Below, in pieces: positions 11,017 through 21,997 of a stretch of DNA of 64,000 nucleotides. Under the pieces are notes generated by a model. It ran no database searches. It was not told the DNA's origin and was given only the letters and a program-made list of their open reading frames with translations. The position numbers and the translations under genes are program-made. Position 1 is the first letter of the stretch; each line of letters opens with the position of its first letter. Source of the stretch: Parascedosporium putredinis (taxonomy: Eukaryota; Ascomycota; Sordariomycetes; Microascales; Microascaceae); NCBI GenBank assembly GCA_949357655.1, contig CASHTG010000012.1:2790001-2854000 (forward strand), read 5' to 3'.

Positions 11017-12199
11017 TCACTCCGGCCTCCTCGCCACGAGCTCAGGGCCAAGATGCTGTCTAAACCACGCAACAGCCTGGTCCTCAGCCTGCAGGCCAAA
11101 CCTCGCCTGTTTTTCGTCGTGAGGGTTGCCACGAACGGCAAACCCGTGGGTAGCGCCTTCGTACAGTCTTACCTCGCAGTCGCTCCTAGCCTCGAGCAGC
11201 CGCCTACACTCCTGGATGTCGGACGCGCTCATCCACTCGTCGGTGGTGCCAATGGCGAGGCTCAGCGGCACAACTACAGGGCTGAGGTCGGCGGGGACGG
11301 AGACAAGAGACGGGTGAGCAGTGAAGGAGGCGTCCACGAGGTTGGCGCCGATCGAGGGCGACGAGAAAGGGTGGGAGAGGAGGAGGGCGTACTTGCCGCC
11401 CCAGCAAAAGCCCGCGAGGCCGATCTTGGGGGCTGTTCTTCGTCGGCGGCGGCGGAGCCGGCGTCGTCCGGACGTTGGCTTGCGCGGGCAAAGGGGGCGG
11501 GGGCTGGGATTTCAGGTTGGCGAGGTAGGCTCCCAGGCGGGAGGTGATGGCGGAGGGGCGGAGGGAGGTGAGGAACGGGAGGTAGTGGATTGCCGTGAGG
11601 ACGATGCGTTTGGGCTGGAGGATGAAGGTGCGGCGGAGGAAGGAGGTGGATTGGGAGGCGATTTCGTCGCTGAGGGCGAGGATTTCTAGGGGAAGGCGTT
11701 GCCTGTGTGGGGGCGGATGAGCGGCGATGCGACGCGTGGCTTGGGTTAGCTGGGACATGGATTCAGGGCAACATTTGAAGACTCTGGCATGAAAAAAATT
11801 GACAAGGGGAAAAAAGAGGGCGTAACAGTGGAAAGAAGGGAGGCAGCGAAAAGGATAAGTCAGAGCAAGGTTTCGATCATACATGTATTTCTAGACAGGG
11901 TATGAAGAAAAACAGAAAAGCAAACGAGTGGCACTCTCACCTTGCATCAAGTCTGGCAGGAGGACGACGGCGGGGATCCTCTGCGCGTAGGCGTCGGCCA
12001 GGGCGCGCATGTTGCGAAATTCCCAGCCAAAGGCGTCGGGGGCGATGACGACGATGCCGACGGGTTCGGCGGGCGGGGCGGGGCGGGCGACATAAGTGGG
12101 GAGGCCGTGGATGGTTTCGACGGAGCCGGCGGGCTCGACGTCGCCGCGGAGGGTGCCTTCGAAGCACTTGGCGCAGAATTTGGGGAGGGCGTCGGGCAT
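11017..12199 (-). CDS. Dienelactone hydrolase family protein (alpha/beta hydrolase)
   Basis: Two exons on the minus strand (12199-11941, 11702-11017) with a 238-nt intron. About 315 residues result if three missing bases are allowed for. The N-terminus carries FCAKCFEGTLRGDVEP and VGIVVIAPDAFGWEFRNMRA, typical of fungal dienelactone hydrolase-like proteins. The catalytic triad of the family is visible: Cys in GLAGFCWGGKYALLL, Asp in AIGTTDEWMSASD and His in GATHGFAVRG. The enzyme class hydrolyses dienelactones or similar esters; the substrate here is unknown and no N-terminal targeting signal is clear. Three frame slips occur at G-runs 11689-11692, 11493-11503 and 11428-11432 (plus strand). 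One missing base at each gives a continuous family-like reading. It is divergent from the Msr gene, with 766 bp between starts. Confidence 0.88.
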
Positions 12200-12965
12200 G
12201 GTTAATGGGGGCGGCTAGAAGAGGTTCGATGTTTGCGGGGAGGGATAGATAGGGCGATGAAGGGTGAGCTTGGGGAGATTTAAGGGCTCGTCACGATAGT
12301 CTTGGTTGATTAGAGTAGTGGATGGAGAGAAAGATTCAAAGAGAGAGGGGTTGGGGTAAGATGGGGTAGATTAATTGATATTGAGACATTGGCATCAACC
12401 TCTTTTCGTGTTCAGCTCGTCCACTTCAGGTATGGACTCATACCCGCAGCTGAGGAAGGTCATTTAAAGCTGCTCCTCGCTAGAGTCGAACTACATACAT
12501 AAAAACCACCTCAGCTGTTCGTGCAATAACACTGGGGCCCGCTACAGAGTTGGATTAAAACGGACGAGTTGTCTACGAAAATAGATAAAATAAAAATTAC
12601 ACTGTTGGTAGTGAGCGCTTACTTCCCGACGAGATGGGTCTATCTCGCTCCGCTTCCAGGTGGGAATAATGGTTCGTGATGTTTGCGGGATGACGATGAG
12701 AGAAGAAGCAGTGGACGGGCGGAGTGGAGCTGCGAGAGGCCAGTTAGCGGATCGCGTCATATTAGGTCCCCTCTGCCCCCCACCAACGTAGGAATTCTCA
12801 TCCGGAGCCCCGATTTTCACCTCACCTAGACAAAGTCAAGAAGGCCATCTTCATCAAATTTCGCCGATATATTTTGTTACACACAAGGCTCATACGAACA
12901 CGTGAGTGCCGTCTCTCTTCGCCTGCCATGGTATGTACGAATTGTCACTCCAGTCCTTCCTAAAG
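12200..12965. promoter_or_regulatory. Divergent intergenic region, hydrolase and Msr genes
   Basis: The 766 bp separate two outward-facing starts (12199 minus, 12966 plus). No clear TATA box or repeat was seen. It must hold both promoters. Confidence 0.5.
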
Positions 12966-13929
12966 ATGCCCAAAGGCGTATGTATCCATATATATATATG
13001 TGCCCGCCCACCTGCAAGAGAGGCTCACTTTGGCTCACTTAATCCGGGGAGGGAATTAATAATAAAAAGGTTCACGCCGATGCTTCCAACTTTGCCAGCG
13101 ACTTGACGAAAGAAGAGGTCTATGACCTTGTCTTGCTTCAGGCCAAGGGCCTAGTCGCGGATCAAAGAAATTGGGTAAGGCTAGAGAATCTGATGTATCC
13201 GAAAGCTTGATGATCGACTCACTCACGTCAAAGCTCTGATCTTGTGCGTCACGTAGGTCTGGTAAGTCTTGTTCAATTACATTTCTCTCCCCCAAAAACT
13301 GCAACACAAGGCCCCTATCCATTGATGCCGTCTCTTGCCTAGAGAGACGATACTGGGGTCTTGGGTCTTTGATCTTAACCGTGTTGTAGCAACCTTGCCA
13401 ATGTAGCTTCCCTTCTCTGGCACGCATACAAGTCACTCCCTGCTCCTAGCTCCCACGTAAACTGGGCTGGTAAGTCCTCCATACAGGGAGATTATCTGGT
13501 CTTTTACTATACGCCTCTAGAACCAATCTGACGCCGGGTACCTTGCGTTCTTCTTTAGGATTTTACACCCTAGACTCCTCTGACGCTTCAGGACAATCCC
13601 TTATCCTCGGCCCATTCCAGGGAAAGATTGCCTGCCAAACCATCGCCTTTGGCCGGGGCGTTTGCGGCACCGCCGCCCAGACGGGCGAGACACAGCTCGT
13701 TCCCAACGTCCACGAATTTCCCGGGCACATTGCCTGCGACAGCGACAGCCAGAGTGAAATCGTTGTGCCCATTGTCGTGTCCGCTGACAAAGAGAGCAGT
13801 GTCGAGGGTGCTACGAAAGTTGTGGCCATCATCGACATTGACTGTGCGGTACAGAATGGGTTTGATGAGGTGGACGCCAAGTATTTGAAGGAGCTGGCGG
13901 CTTTGTTGGCGGAGAGTTGTGACTGGTAA
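12966..13929 (+). CDS. Free methionine-(R)-sulfoxide reductase (GAF-domain fRMsr)
   Basis: Five exons (12966-12977, 13070-13174, 13257-13261, 13390-13469, 13559-13929) give 190 residues in an intact frame. The third exon is only 5 nt. Without it the frame from DQRNW into NLANVASLLWHAY cannot be joined; with it the junction reads WVCNLAN, and both flanking introns have GTAAGN donors and TAG acceptors. The protein is a single GAF domain with NWAGFYTL, ACQTIAFGRGVCG and GHIACDSDSQSEIVVPI. The three redox cysteines fall at 93, 103 and 127, the same spacing (10 and 24) as Cys91/101/125 of the yeast enzyme YKL069W. The enzyme reduces free L-methionine-R-sulfoxide with thioredoxin in the cytosol, an oxidative-stress repair role. 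The start is chosen because MPKG joins directly by a GTATGT intron to HADASNFASDLTKEE. Confidence 0.93.
13257..13261 (+). other. 5-nt microexon of the Msr gene
   Basis: The sequence CACGTAG|GTCTG|GTAAGTC has a perfect acceptor before and a perfect donor after GTCTG. Inclusion restores phase: exon 2 ends after a full TGG codon, and exon 4 starts with the third base of a codon. It codes Val and the first two bases of Cys41. Introns on either side are 82 and 128 nt. Confidence 0.85.
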
Positions 13930-14170
13930 TATGGGGGCATCCATGTAACCTAGCTGGTCATTGCGATCATTGTACCTGGAGAGGGCATGATAGTCACCGG
14001 GCTCACAGGGGGCGCGGGTACAAATAGAATGGCAAAAGATACAGGGAGGAGACTAATTGAGAGGTAAAAAGAAGTGCGAGTAGTGGAACTGGTTTCCCTT
14101 GAATCGAAAAAGAGCAAAAAGAGAGCAGAGGTGGCCCATTAAAAAGTAGTAGGTAGCAAGTGCATCTCCG

Positions 14171-15359
14171 CTAAAAGTCAACCTCAATGACATTGAACCA
14201 CGTATCACCCGACTTCATCGCCGCGTTCACCAGGTGAGTTGCCTGCCCGCGCAAAAGAGGTCGACCTCGAGACGCAAAGAGCCCGCGCACCCTTGAGAAG
14301 AAGACATGCATCGCCAACATGGCGAGTGACGCCCAGCTCCCCGAGGACATGACGCGCTCGTACCAATACTGAACCGAGTCAAACTTCATGATGGCCTCGC
14401 CGTGGTCAATGTGCGCATGACCGCAGACCATCAGCGGAGGCTTGACGCGCCAAATCTCATGCAGCAAAGAAGAGCATCCGTAGCCGGCATCGAGGTGGTA
14501 GCGAGGCGGGCTATGGCACAGGACGATATCCGTGTCTGAAGGAATGCGGTCCTCCCAGTAGTATTCGGCTAGCTCAGGCTCGATGGAGAATCCAAACGGC
14601 CCACAGCGTATCGTACCTGGGTTGCCATAGATTTTGATATCCCTAGTTTCCGAGTCCCCTACAGATGTCATGAAAGAAAAGGTCATCAGAGAAGCTCGTC
14701 TGCACGGAGTTTGAGATGTATAGCACGAAGAAAGGACCAGAAAAAGGGGTGAATCAAAAGGAACAGAGAGAAAAAAAAAAAAAAAGGGGGGCTTGGGAGA
14801 AGAAGCGCCGCGCGCCTTTGCACAGTCAACATCAAGAGCATCAGCCAAACTTACCCTTTTCCGTTCCAACCTCGACGGAGAGAGTGGCCGCACTATTTTG
14901 GAGATATACGACATCGCCCCATTCAAGGTCAGCCTTGGTCCGGCCAGGGACCTTATCGTGGGAGCCCTGTTCCTTTTCCGGGTGCGCCTCGACGAAATCG
15001 GTGTCCAGCAGTCCGTCGTGATTCCCGCCAATCACCACCTTGTGTTTGTGCGGCAACGTGTTGAGCCAGTCCAGCTGCGCCTGGAGCTCCCGGTAGGTGC
15101 CCCCGTCCGTTAGGTCGCCGGCGTGAAGTAGGACGTCGCCCGGCGGCAGTTCGGGCTTGTAGTTGTGAGTGTCCGAGATGCATACAATCTTGACCCGGTT
15201 CCGGATCCCCTGAGGACTCGTGGTAGCCGAGACAGACGGCGACGTCTGCTGCCCCGCCCTTTGGGCGATGCGGTAGAGATTTTGAGCAATGTGCCTAGGC
15301 TTGCCCACTACGGGGACGGGCCGTGGCGGCGGCTGGTTAATTATTACGTGACTATCCAT
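14171..15359 (-). CDS. Calcineurin-like metallophosphoesterase (MPPED-type)
   Basis: Two exons (15359-14855, 14658-14171) encode 330 residues in an intact frame. The metal-binding signature of the family is complete: D63 and H65 in CISDTHN, D82 in LLHAGDLTDGG, N113-H114 in GGNHDG, H217 in VLCHSPPRYH, and H249 and H251 in GHAHIDHG. The short form and the LHAGDLT and GGNHD motifs resemble the human MPPED1/MPPED2 group and its fungal homologues, which bind two metal ions and hydrolyse phosphodiesters or phosphoesters. The natural substrate is unknown. The N-terminal ~50 residues are Pro/Ser-rich and not part of the fold. The 196-nt intron contains an A15 tract. It is divergent from Scj1. Confidence 0.93.
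14771..14785. repeat. A15 tract in the phosphoesterase intron
   Basis: Fifteen A residues on the plus strand, that is T15 on the coding strand, lie within intron 14659-14854, well upstream of the acceptor. Confidence 0.85.
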
Positions 15360-16442
15360 CGGGGAAGTCGACGGCGGGGGGCAATAGCTCGTGCTGGTTT
15401 ATTCCTGAGTTTAAGCACGGAGAGAAAGGTGGAAGACACTGTCTGTTTTATGTAGGCACAATATTAAGCTGGGGAACGAGATGAGAAAAAGTGATCACGG
15501 GATCGAGGCTTCAGTTAGATCCAGGGAGGCAGCTATATTATTCAACTGAGTCAACGAAAGCCAAAGCTCGTGCTTCAACCCTGTACCGATGATGCACTGT
15601 CGTCTTGTATTGCTCCAGCAAGTACAGCTGGAGCACCGATACGCAAACGGGCAAGCGAGCGCCGTCTCCAGGCAGGTTCGCCAGTCACCAATCAGGACCA
15701 GTGGATTGGCCATGGACCAGCAGACCTGTCCACAGTCGAGTAATACGCCCTTTGAGAATCTATCTGGAAAAGGCCTGCAGCACACTATGCGCTTACTAAG
15801 GCTTCTAGAAGACCACCTTGCAAGATTCCGCTGGGAGACCAAATTGATTTCCCGAGACATAGCCGAAAATGACAGCCAACCCGCAGCGAGCAAGACAAGG
15901 AACTAGTGCAAAGTTGTCGCAAGGTGGCCGATAAGCTTTCCTTATCGGCCAAAGTACACGTTGAAATTGTGCATTGACTGGCGACGAGAGGCGTGGGATA
16001 TTTCCACTTATAGTAGCGTAGCCAAAACTGCCAGCTCGACACAAAGACCACCAACCCAACTCCGTGTCTCTACCCTCGAGAGCACTCTTCTCCCACCCCT
16101 CCCTTCCTTTCAATCCGAGAGCGTGTCTCTGAAAGTGCACGTTAAGAAATTGTCTTCGCTCACTAATTTCTCCTTCCCTTCACTCTGACATTGATCAATG
16201 GTTCCAATCTACAACCCTTGAGCGATCTCGCCCCCTTACCCTTCTCTTCCTCTCTCTTTCTTGTTCTTGCCTCCTTGTTGCATTGCAACCTGGCATCTCC
16301 TCCCTCATCTCGACGGGGTTTACAGCTTTAGGAACAGGAGCTCCCTAGCCCGTTCTTCTCCTTTACCTTACCTTTTTTTTTTCACCCGCTTGCCTAGCTT
16401 AAAAGAGATACCCATTTTTTGTTATATTCTACTACCGCCATC
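15360..16442. promoter_or_regulatory. Divergent region, phosphoesterase and Scj1 genes
   Basis: The 1083 bp hold both promoters. The 200 nt before Scj1 are pyrimidine-rich, with CTTCTCTTCCTCTCTCTTTC near 16241. CATTGATCAATG, a 12-bp palindrome, lies 243 nt before the Scj1 start. I see no exact unfolded-protein-response element, although a stress-regulated promoter would be expected. Confidence 0.5.
16190..16199. repeat. Palindrome ATTGATCAAT upstream of Scj1
   Basis: Exact 10-mer, extended to CATTGATCAATG. Other exact copies start at 4564, 5169 and 47061. This copy lies 243 nt before the Scj1 start codon. Confidence 0.8.
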
Positions 16443-17756
16443 ATGTTACTGAAGAAAGCTGCCATTCTGCTCTTCTCTCTGGCGCAGCTTGCGCTCAGTG
16501 CAGAAGACTACTACCAGGTAGGTCTTCGCCCCCCTCTCTTGCCTCTTTTTCCTGCACAACACAGTCTAACCATGCCCCCAAAACACACAGGTCCTAGGTG
16601 TGAGCCGAGACGCCCCCGAAAAGTCCATCAAGTCCGCCTACCGCAAGCTCAGCAAGAAGTTCCACCCCGACAAGAACCCAGGCGACAGCTCCGCCAAGGA
16701 CAAGTTTGTCGAGGTCTCCGAAGCCTACGAAGCCCTCAGCGATCCCGAGCTCCGTCGCATTTACGACCAGTATGGCCACGACGGCGTCAAGCAGCACAAG
16801 GAGAACGGCGGCGGGGCCGCCGCCAGGACCCTTTGACCTCTTCTCCCGCTTCTTTGGCGGCGGCGGCCACTTTGACGCCCGCGAGAAAAAGGGCCCCTCG
16901 GTCGAGCTGCGCGTCGCCGTCGGTCTCCGCGATTTCTACAACGGCGCCGACACCGAGTTCCACTGGGAGAAGCAGCACGTCTGCGAGCAGTGCGACGGCA
17001 CCGGCGCCGCCGACGGCGTAGTCGAAACCTGCCCCCACTGCCACGGCAACGGCATGCGCATCGTCAAGAGGCAGCTCGCGCCCGGCATGTTCCAGCAGTT
17101 CCAGTCCCCCTGCGACGCCTGCGGCCAGCGCGGCAAGATCGTCAAGCACAAGTGCCCCACGTGCCAGGGCCAGCGCGTCATCCGCAAGGCCACGCCCGTC
17201 GACCTCAAGATCCCCGCGGCGCCCCTAAGGAGTTCCGCATCATCTACGAGAACGAGGCCGACGCCCACCCCGACCACGTCGCCGGCGACCTCCACGTCAC
17301 CCTCCTGCAAAAGGACCCCGACCTCCACGACGACAACCCGGACAAGGTGGACGGGGCCTTTTTCGCCGCCGCGGCGACGACCTTGTATGGAGCGAGGTCC
17401 TCTCCCTGAGGGAAGCCTGGATGGGCGATTGGACCCGCAACCTCACCCACCTCGACGGCCACGTCGTGTACCTCGGTCGTAAGCGTGGCGAGGTCGTCCA
17501 ACCTGGCCAAGTGGAGACCGTCGTCGGCGAGGGCATGCCTAAATACCACGAGGATGGCGATAGCGTTTACCACAAGACCGAGTTCGGAAACCTCCTCGTC
17601 GAGTATACCGTAATCCTGCCCGACCAGATGATCAGCGGCATGGAGAAGGACTTTTGGTCCATTTGGGAAAAGTGGAGGGCCAGCAACGGCATCGACCTGC
17701 AAAAGGATGGCGGGCGCCCCATCCCCGAGAGCAAGCCATCCCATGACGAATTATAA
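16443..17756 (+). CDS. SCJ1: ER-lumenal J-protein, Scj1/ERdj3-type DnaJ co-chaperone
   Basis: Exon 1 (16443-16517) encodes 25 residues: a signal peptide (LLKKAAILLFSLAQLALSAE) and the first residues of the J domain. Exon 2 starts at 16591. The J domain carries the HPD motif in KKFHPDKNPGDSS. A Gly/Pro/Phe stretch (PPGPFDLFSRFFGGGG) follows, then four zinc-binding repeats: CEQCDGTG, CPHCHGNG, CDACGQRG and CPTCQGQR. Two substrate-binding beta domains complete the protein, which ends SHDEL. The HDEL tetrapeptide is an ER-retrieval signal, so this is the soluble J partner of Kar2/BiP in protein folding and ER-associated degradation. The length is about 414 residues, usual for the family. Frame slips occur near 16813-16818 (net two bases), 17218 and 17364; adding missing G or C restores the family sequence at each. 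I regard the gene as functional with sequencing errors. Confidence 0.94.
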
Positions 17757-18422
17757 AACTTGGCATCCCCTAAGGGGTAGAAAGAGAAAAGGCAGACACA
17801 GGACAGACAACGTGTAGGACCCCGCTCGTTTAGCCCTCTCCTTCCTTTGTCCGGTCTCATCGTCCACCTCCTCATTTCCCCCTTGTACTTTTGAAGTGTT
17901 GCGCGTATCTTGTTGTTTCGCCCTTCTTCTTTCTATCGTCTCTGTTGCTGTCTTTCTTTTCCTGGCATTACCGATTTTTCTTGGTTTTCTTTTCTCTTCT
18001 TTTGGCGTTTTGAGTAACGGAGGTTTGGGAAAGCATTACAGTTGTGGAGAGATAGGAGGTTAATGAAGACCCTCCCCCAAATCCGTTGATAGATGATCTC
18101 GAGCAAGTGGAGTAAAATAGAGAGGGAGAGGGAACAGAGCCTGGAAAGTCCAGAGGCGAGTCTTGGGATTTTTGTGTATAGTTTTGGACAGTCTCAATCT
18201 GCCATGATGGGTCTGAATTCAAATATATCTGAATACATATTTCTATATATGTAACCTTCTGAACATGGGGTTTACTTGTAAAGGTGACCGTGAAGTAAAT
18301 ATGGTAAAACGGAGCGTCTGAAAATCAGACATACTGTTTTCCCCCAGTCCAGGAAAGGAGAACAAGCATCAAAAAGCAATCGTCATATCATTTCTCTTCC
18401 ACCTTCTAGCCAATGTCAAAGT
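17757..18422. other. Tail-to-tail spacer, Scj1 and DUF3824 genes
   Basis: The 3' ends of the Scj1 (+) and DUF3824 (-) genes meet here. The DNA is T-rich on the Scj1 strand and AT-rich near 18220-18300 (ATACATATTTCTATATATG), as expected for 3' processing regions. No gene is seen. Confidence 0.55.
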
Positions 18423-21400
18423 TCAAGTCGTGAAAAGTCGTAGATCCAAGAAGCCGCCCCTTAAATCACCCATAATCGAAGCCATCAGAAGAGAAAAAGG
18501 AAATCCAAAAAAAAAAAAAAAAGACTTATACCATGGTCCAAAGAAGAAGAAGAAGAAGAAGAAGAAGAAGGAAAGGAAAAAGAGGGAGAAAGACACCGCC
18601 TTGTTTCCTCCATCAACGCCGACCGAGATCCCGGAACCTTGACCGCCTCCCACTCCGCCTACGGCCCCCTCTTCACCATCTTCTGTCAGAGTCTCCATCA
18701 CGCCGCCAATCAGCCCGAGCCAACTCATCCGCCCATCAATAACGTCCCTCACCTGCTTTGCCACGCGATCAACCGCCTCCGCATCTGTGCCGCCTACATT
18801 CCACCCGCCGTGAACATCCCACGTCCGCGCACGCCGACTATCTCGAGGGTTGTACGCGAACTGACCGTTGCGTTCCGTCCAATGCTGACCCCCAGAGTTG
18901 GTTGACTTCAGCGGTCGTCCGCGGGAATCGAAGCGGTCCGGGAGATACTCTACGTCGTCCTCCGAGTCTGGCGCGGGCGAAGGTGACGAAGAACTGTCTC
19001 GTCCATGATCGCGAGGTCGCCTTTGGGGGCTAGGTGACCTGCTTCCCTGGCTCTTTCGATGCAACCGTAGGGTTTTGGACGATTGTGGCGAGAGAGGAAT
19101 GAATGTAACCGACTTGGATCTGCCTTCATTGGCCGACGCGCCGGTGTTGGACTCTGGATCTTCATCCGACCCTGACGAGTAGAGGCCCACCTTGTGCCGA
19201 AGACGGCGTCTCCATTTTTCGGTTTTACACGGTCTGCGTAGTATGTTAGTTATTAGTCTTGCGTACCGGCGGTAGAGGCCTTGGTCCCCAAGCTTCGCTC
19301 GAAAGGCCCACGGACGACACCGCCGAAGTTGCCGGTTTCAAAAGACGCACCATCGTGGCCCTTGGTTGAGCGTGCATCTCGGGCGGGAGGGCGGCGGGAT
19401 GTCCTACTCACATGGTCAGGCCCCATAGGGGAGGCCGGTTGGAGGGTCCGGGTGGGGGTGGCCCTGGCGGGAAAGGACCTGGCGAAGGAGTTGGCGGGTA
19501 TCCAGAGATAGGACCTGGTGGCGGTGGTGGGGGATACATATCAGCCCCTGGCGGTGGAGGCGGGGATATGCATTCGACCCGGGTGGTGGAGGTGTGTATG
19601 GTACGTAAGCATCGTAGGCGGGTGCTCCGGGTCCGGCAGGGGGCCCGGGGGATAAGGAGATGGCGTGTCGGCAGAAGGTGGCGGGAAATAGGTTTGGGGC
19701 GGATATGATGAGTAGTCATCCGGATCCGCATTCGCACCAGACATTCGAGGACCCGAGTAGCCCCCGGATGCGTGGGGAGGGGATGGCGGGTACCCGTCGT
19801 CGTCATAACGGGCATCGTCCTCGTAGCCTTTGTCCCAAGTTAATACCCGAATCTGTTGCGATCGAGAAAGGGTGGGTGCCGCAGTAAACAGTCGCGAGGA
19901 AAGGAAAAGAAGAAAAAAGCTAGAAAAGAAAAAAGAAATAGACGTCCTGGCGGGAGCAGCAAAGCCCCCCGCGTTGATCGGCGGAAAATATCAAATAGAC
20001 AAAGGAGTGGATAAACTTACGTCTTCTATCGCGGTCGCGGCGCCTTCTCTCCCTTCGCTCCTCGGCAGAAGCCGCTTCCCTATCACTCGCCACATCCCTT
20101 TCTCGTTCCTTGACTTCTTCCTGTTCTTGTATTCCTTCAATCCCATGGCGGCCGCACCAGTCCCCATTGCTGCCGCGGCCATGTCTCGCAATCGACTCCT
20201 GCTCCGGGTCGATCCCTTTCCATCTGCTCCTGAAACCGACGAGTCCCGAGAGGTCCTCGACCGGTTATGTCGTCGGCGACGTCGGCGGGCGTCGCGATCC
20301 AAATCGTCATCGGGGTATGGCGGCTCGGGGGAGGGGATCATGTCCGTACTCAACTAAGCCTAGCTCACGATCAGCGGGGCTTGGCTCGGGGTGGAGAGAT
20401 CGGGTGGTCGACCTGCTGCGCGATCGAGATCGCGATCTATTCCGGGGCTCATAGTAGCTAGAGTCCCTAGATACGGAGCGAGACCGGGCTCGCTCCTCCT
20501 TCTTTCCTTGTGCTTCTTGTAAAGCTTTCCGGCGGCGCCACCGGCAACGGCGGCCGCTGCGATTTCAGCGCCAGTTCGTAGCCTCGACCGAGACCGAGAT
20601 CGGCCCTTGACCGACTTCGACCTTGATCGGGACCTCGATTTCGACTTGTTACGGAAGTGCTTGACGATGCCTGCAGTGGCGGCAGTGGCTAGAGCAGCCT
20701 TGGCGATGGATTTACTACGGCTCCTCTTGCGGCTCGGGGACCGGGAGGAGTAGTAACCATCGCTCGGGTAGCCCCTGTTCCTGCTACGGCCACGTCGAGC
20801 TTCCTCCTTCTCTACCTTACTCGCCTTATAATACTGCGTTGCCCCGGCCACGGCGAGGGCAGCAGCAGCAATGCCAAGACCGGTCTTGATCTTGGAGTGG
20901 CGATCTCGAGAAGGTGAACGATGACGGTCGTATCGTTCGTCGATGGCGCTGCGAGCTCGCTTGAAAGCCTCAGTACCCAAGGCTCCAAGGGCAGCTCCAG
21001 CAATCACCTTGCGGCCACGGTTCTCCGGCAGCTCACCATGCTTGCTCCGGCGGGTCGCGAGCAGGGCCGTGACGCCAGCTCCGGCGATGGCGCCTTCGGC
21101 AAGGTGAAGCTTATGGTCGTCGCTGGAGCTGGAGGAGCTGCGGTCCCGGAGGGTAGTCCGACGGCGGCGATGATGGACGACGTAGCCATCATCATCGCCG
21201 TCGCTGGCATAATCTTTCCTACGGTCGCGACGCCCTACGGCATACTCGCTCTCGCGGCGGTAGGGGCCGAATTCCTTTGTTTCATGTCGGTAATAGTAAT
21301 CTTCATCACGGCGGGGTTCTTTGCGTACTAGTTCACGGTGGGGGTCTTCCCGGAGGACAACAATGTTGGGATCCTGACGGGGCACAATGATGGGCGCGGG

Positions 21401-21997
21401 TGGCGCCTCCTGGACGATGATTTTCTGGTCGGGCGCACGTTGCCGACCAGTGAGGGGTTTGGTGAAGAAGAGGGGTCGTACGGACTGTAAAACTCGGTTT
21501 CCTTCCGATAACGTTCAATGTCTGGGCGGCCATCGCCATCAAGGTCATGGAATTCTTGGTAGCGCCTTTGGATCTTGACGTCGCCGTCCGAGGTGCGTTC
21601 GATGCGCTTCTCCATCCTCAAGTCGCTTTCTTCGGTCCCCGACGGTCCCAGTCCCTATCACGGTCACGTTCGCGCTCGCGCTCGCGCTCGTAGCCATAAC
21701 CGCGCGAGCGGTCATCGTCTTCAAAATGGTCCCGGTCACGATCGCGATCTCTCTCACGGCGGCGCTCCCTCTTTACTTCTTTCTCATAGATCAAATCGTC
21801 ATATGGTTCGACTTCTCTTTCGCGCTCGACAACTCGCTTTTCGACGAGTGATGTGGTGGAAATCGACCGTCGTCGAATTCGCCGTAGGTAGGAGAGGCTA
21901 CCTTGTAGCGCCGTAATGTGGTACGCCTCCTCTCATCGTCAGAAGGAGAGTCTTCCCGTTCGCGATAGGTGCGGGTTTCCCTGTATATGTCGGGCAT
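18423..21997 (-). CDS. DUF3824-family Arg/Ser-rich protein (frame-broken in this sequence)
   Basis: The reading starts MPDIYRETRTYREREDSP at 21997 and runs through a charged region, RMEKRIERTSDGDVKIQRRY, IIVQEAPPAPIIVPRQDPN and DEDYYYRHETKEFGPYRRE. It then reaches alternating Ala-rich hydrophobic stretches (AIAGAGVTALLATRRSK, KTGLGIAAAALAVAGATQYY) between RS-rich segments, the hallmark of DUF3824 proteins of Pezizomycotina. An intron at 19828-20020 leads to a Pro/Gly/Tyr-rich part, a second at 19234-19411 to a conserved C-terminal part with KSVTFIPLSPQSSKTLR, EYLPDRFDSRGRPL and GGWNVGGTDAEAVDR. At least six slips, all explicable as missing bases, interrupt the frame. The open frame ends at 18423 after a poly-Phe run coded by a TTC repeat, but a stop near 18627 in another frame is possible. 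The function is unknown. Confidence 0.8.
18507..18570. repeat. A16 tract and (AAG)10 microsatellite
   Basis: A16 lies at 18507-18522 and an uninterrupted AAG repeat of ten units at 18541-18570. On the minus strand the latter reads TTC and codes phenylalanine in the last open frame of the DUF3824 gene. Confidence 0.9.

Noticed and set aside
11053..11689. Long plus-strand open frames opposite the hydrolase gene
   Set aside because: They are antisense shadows of GC-rich coding DNA; the minus strand carries the catalytic motifs.
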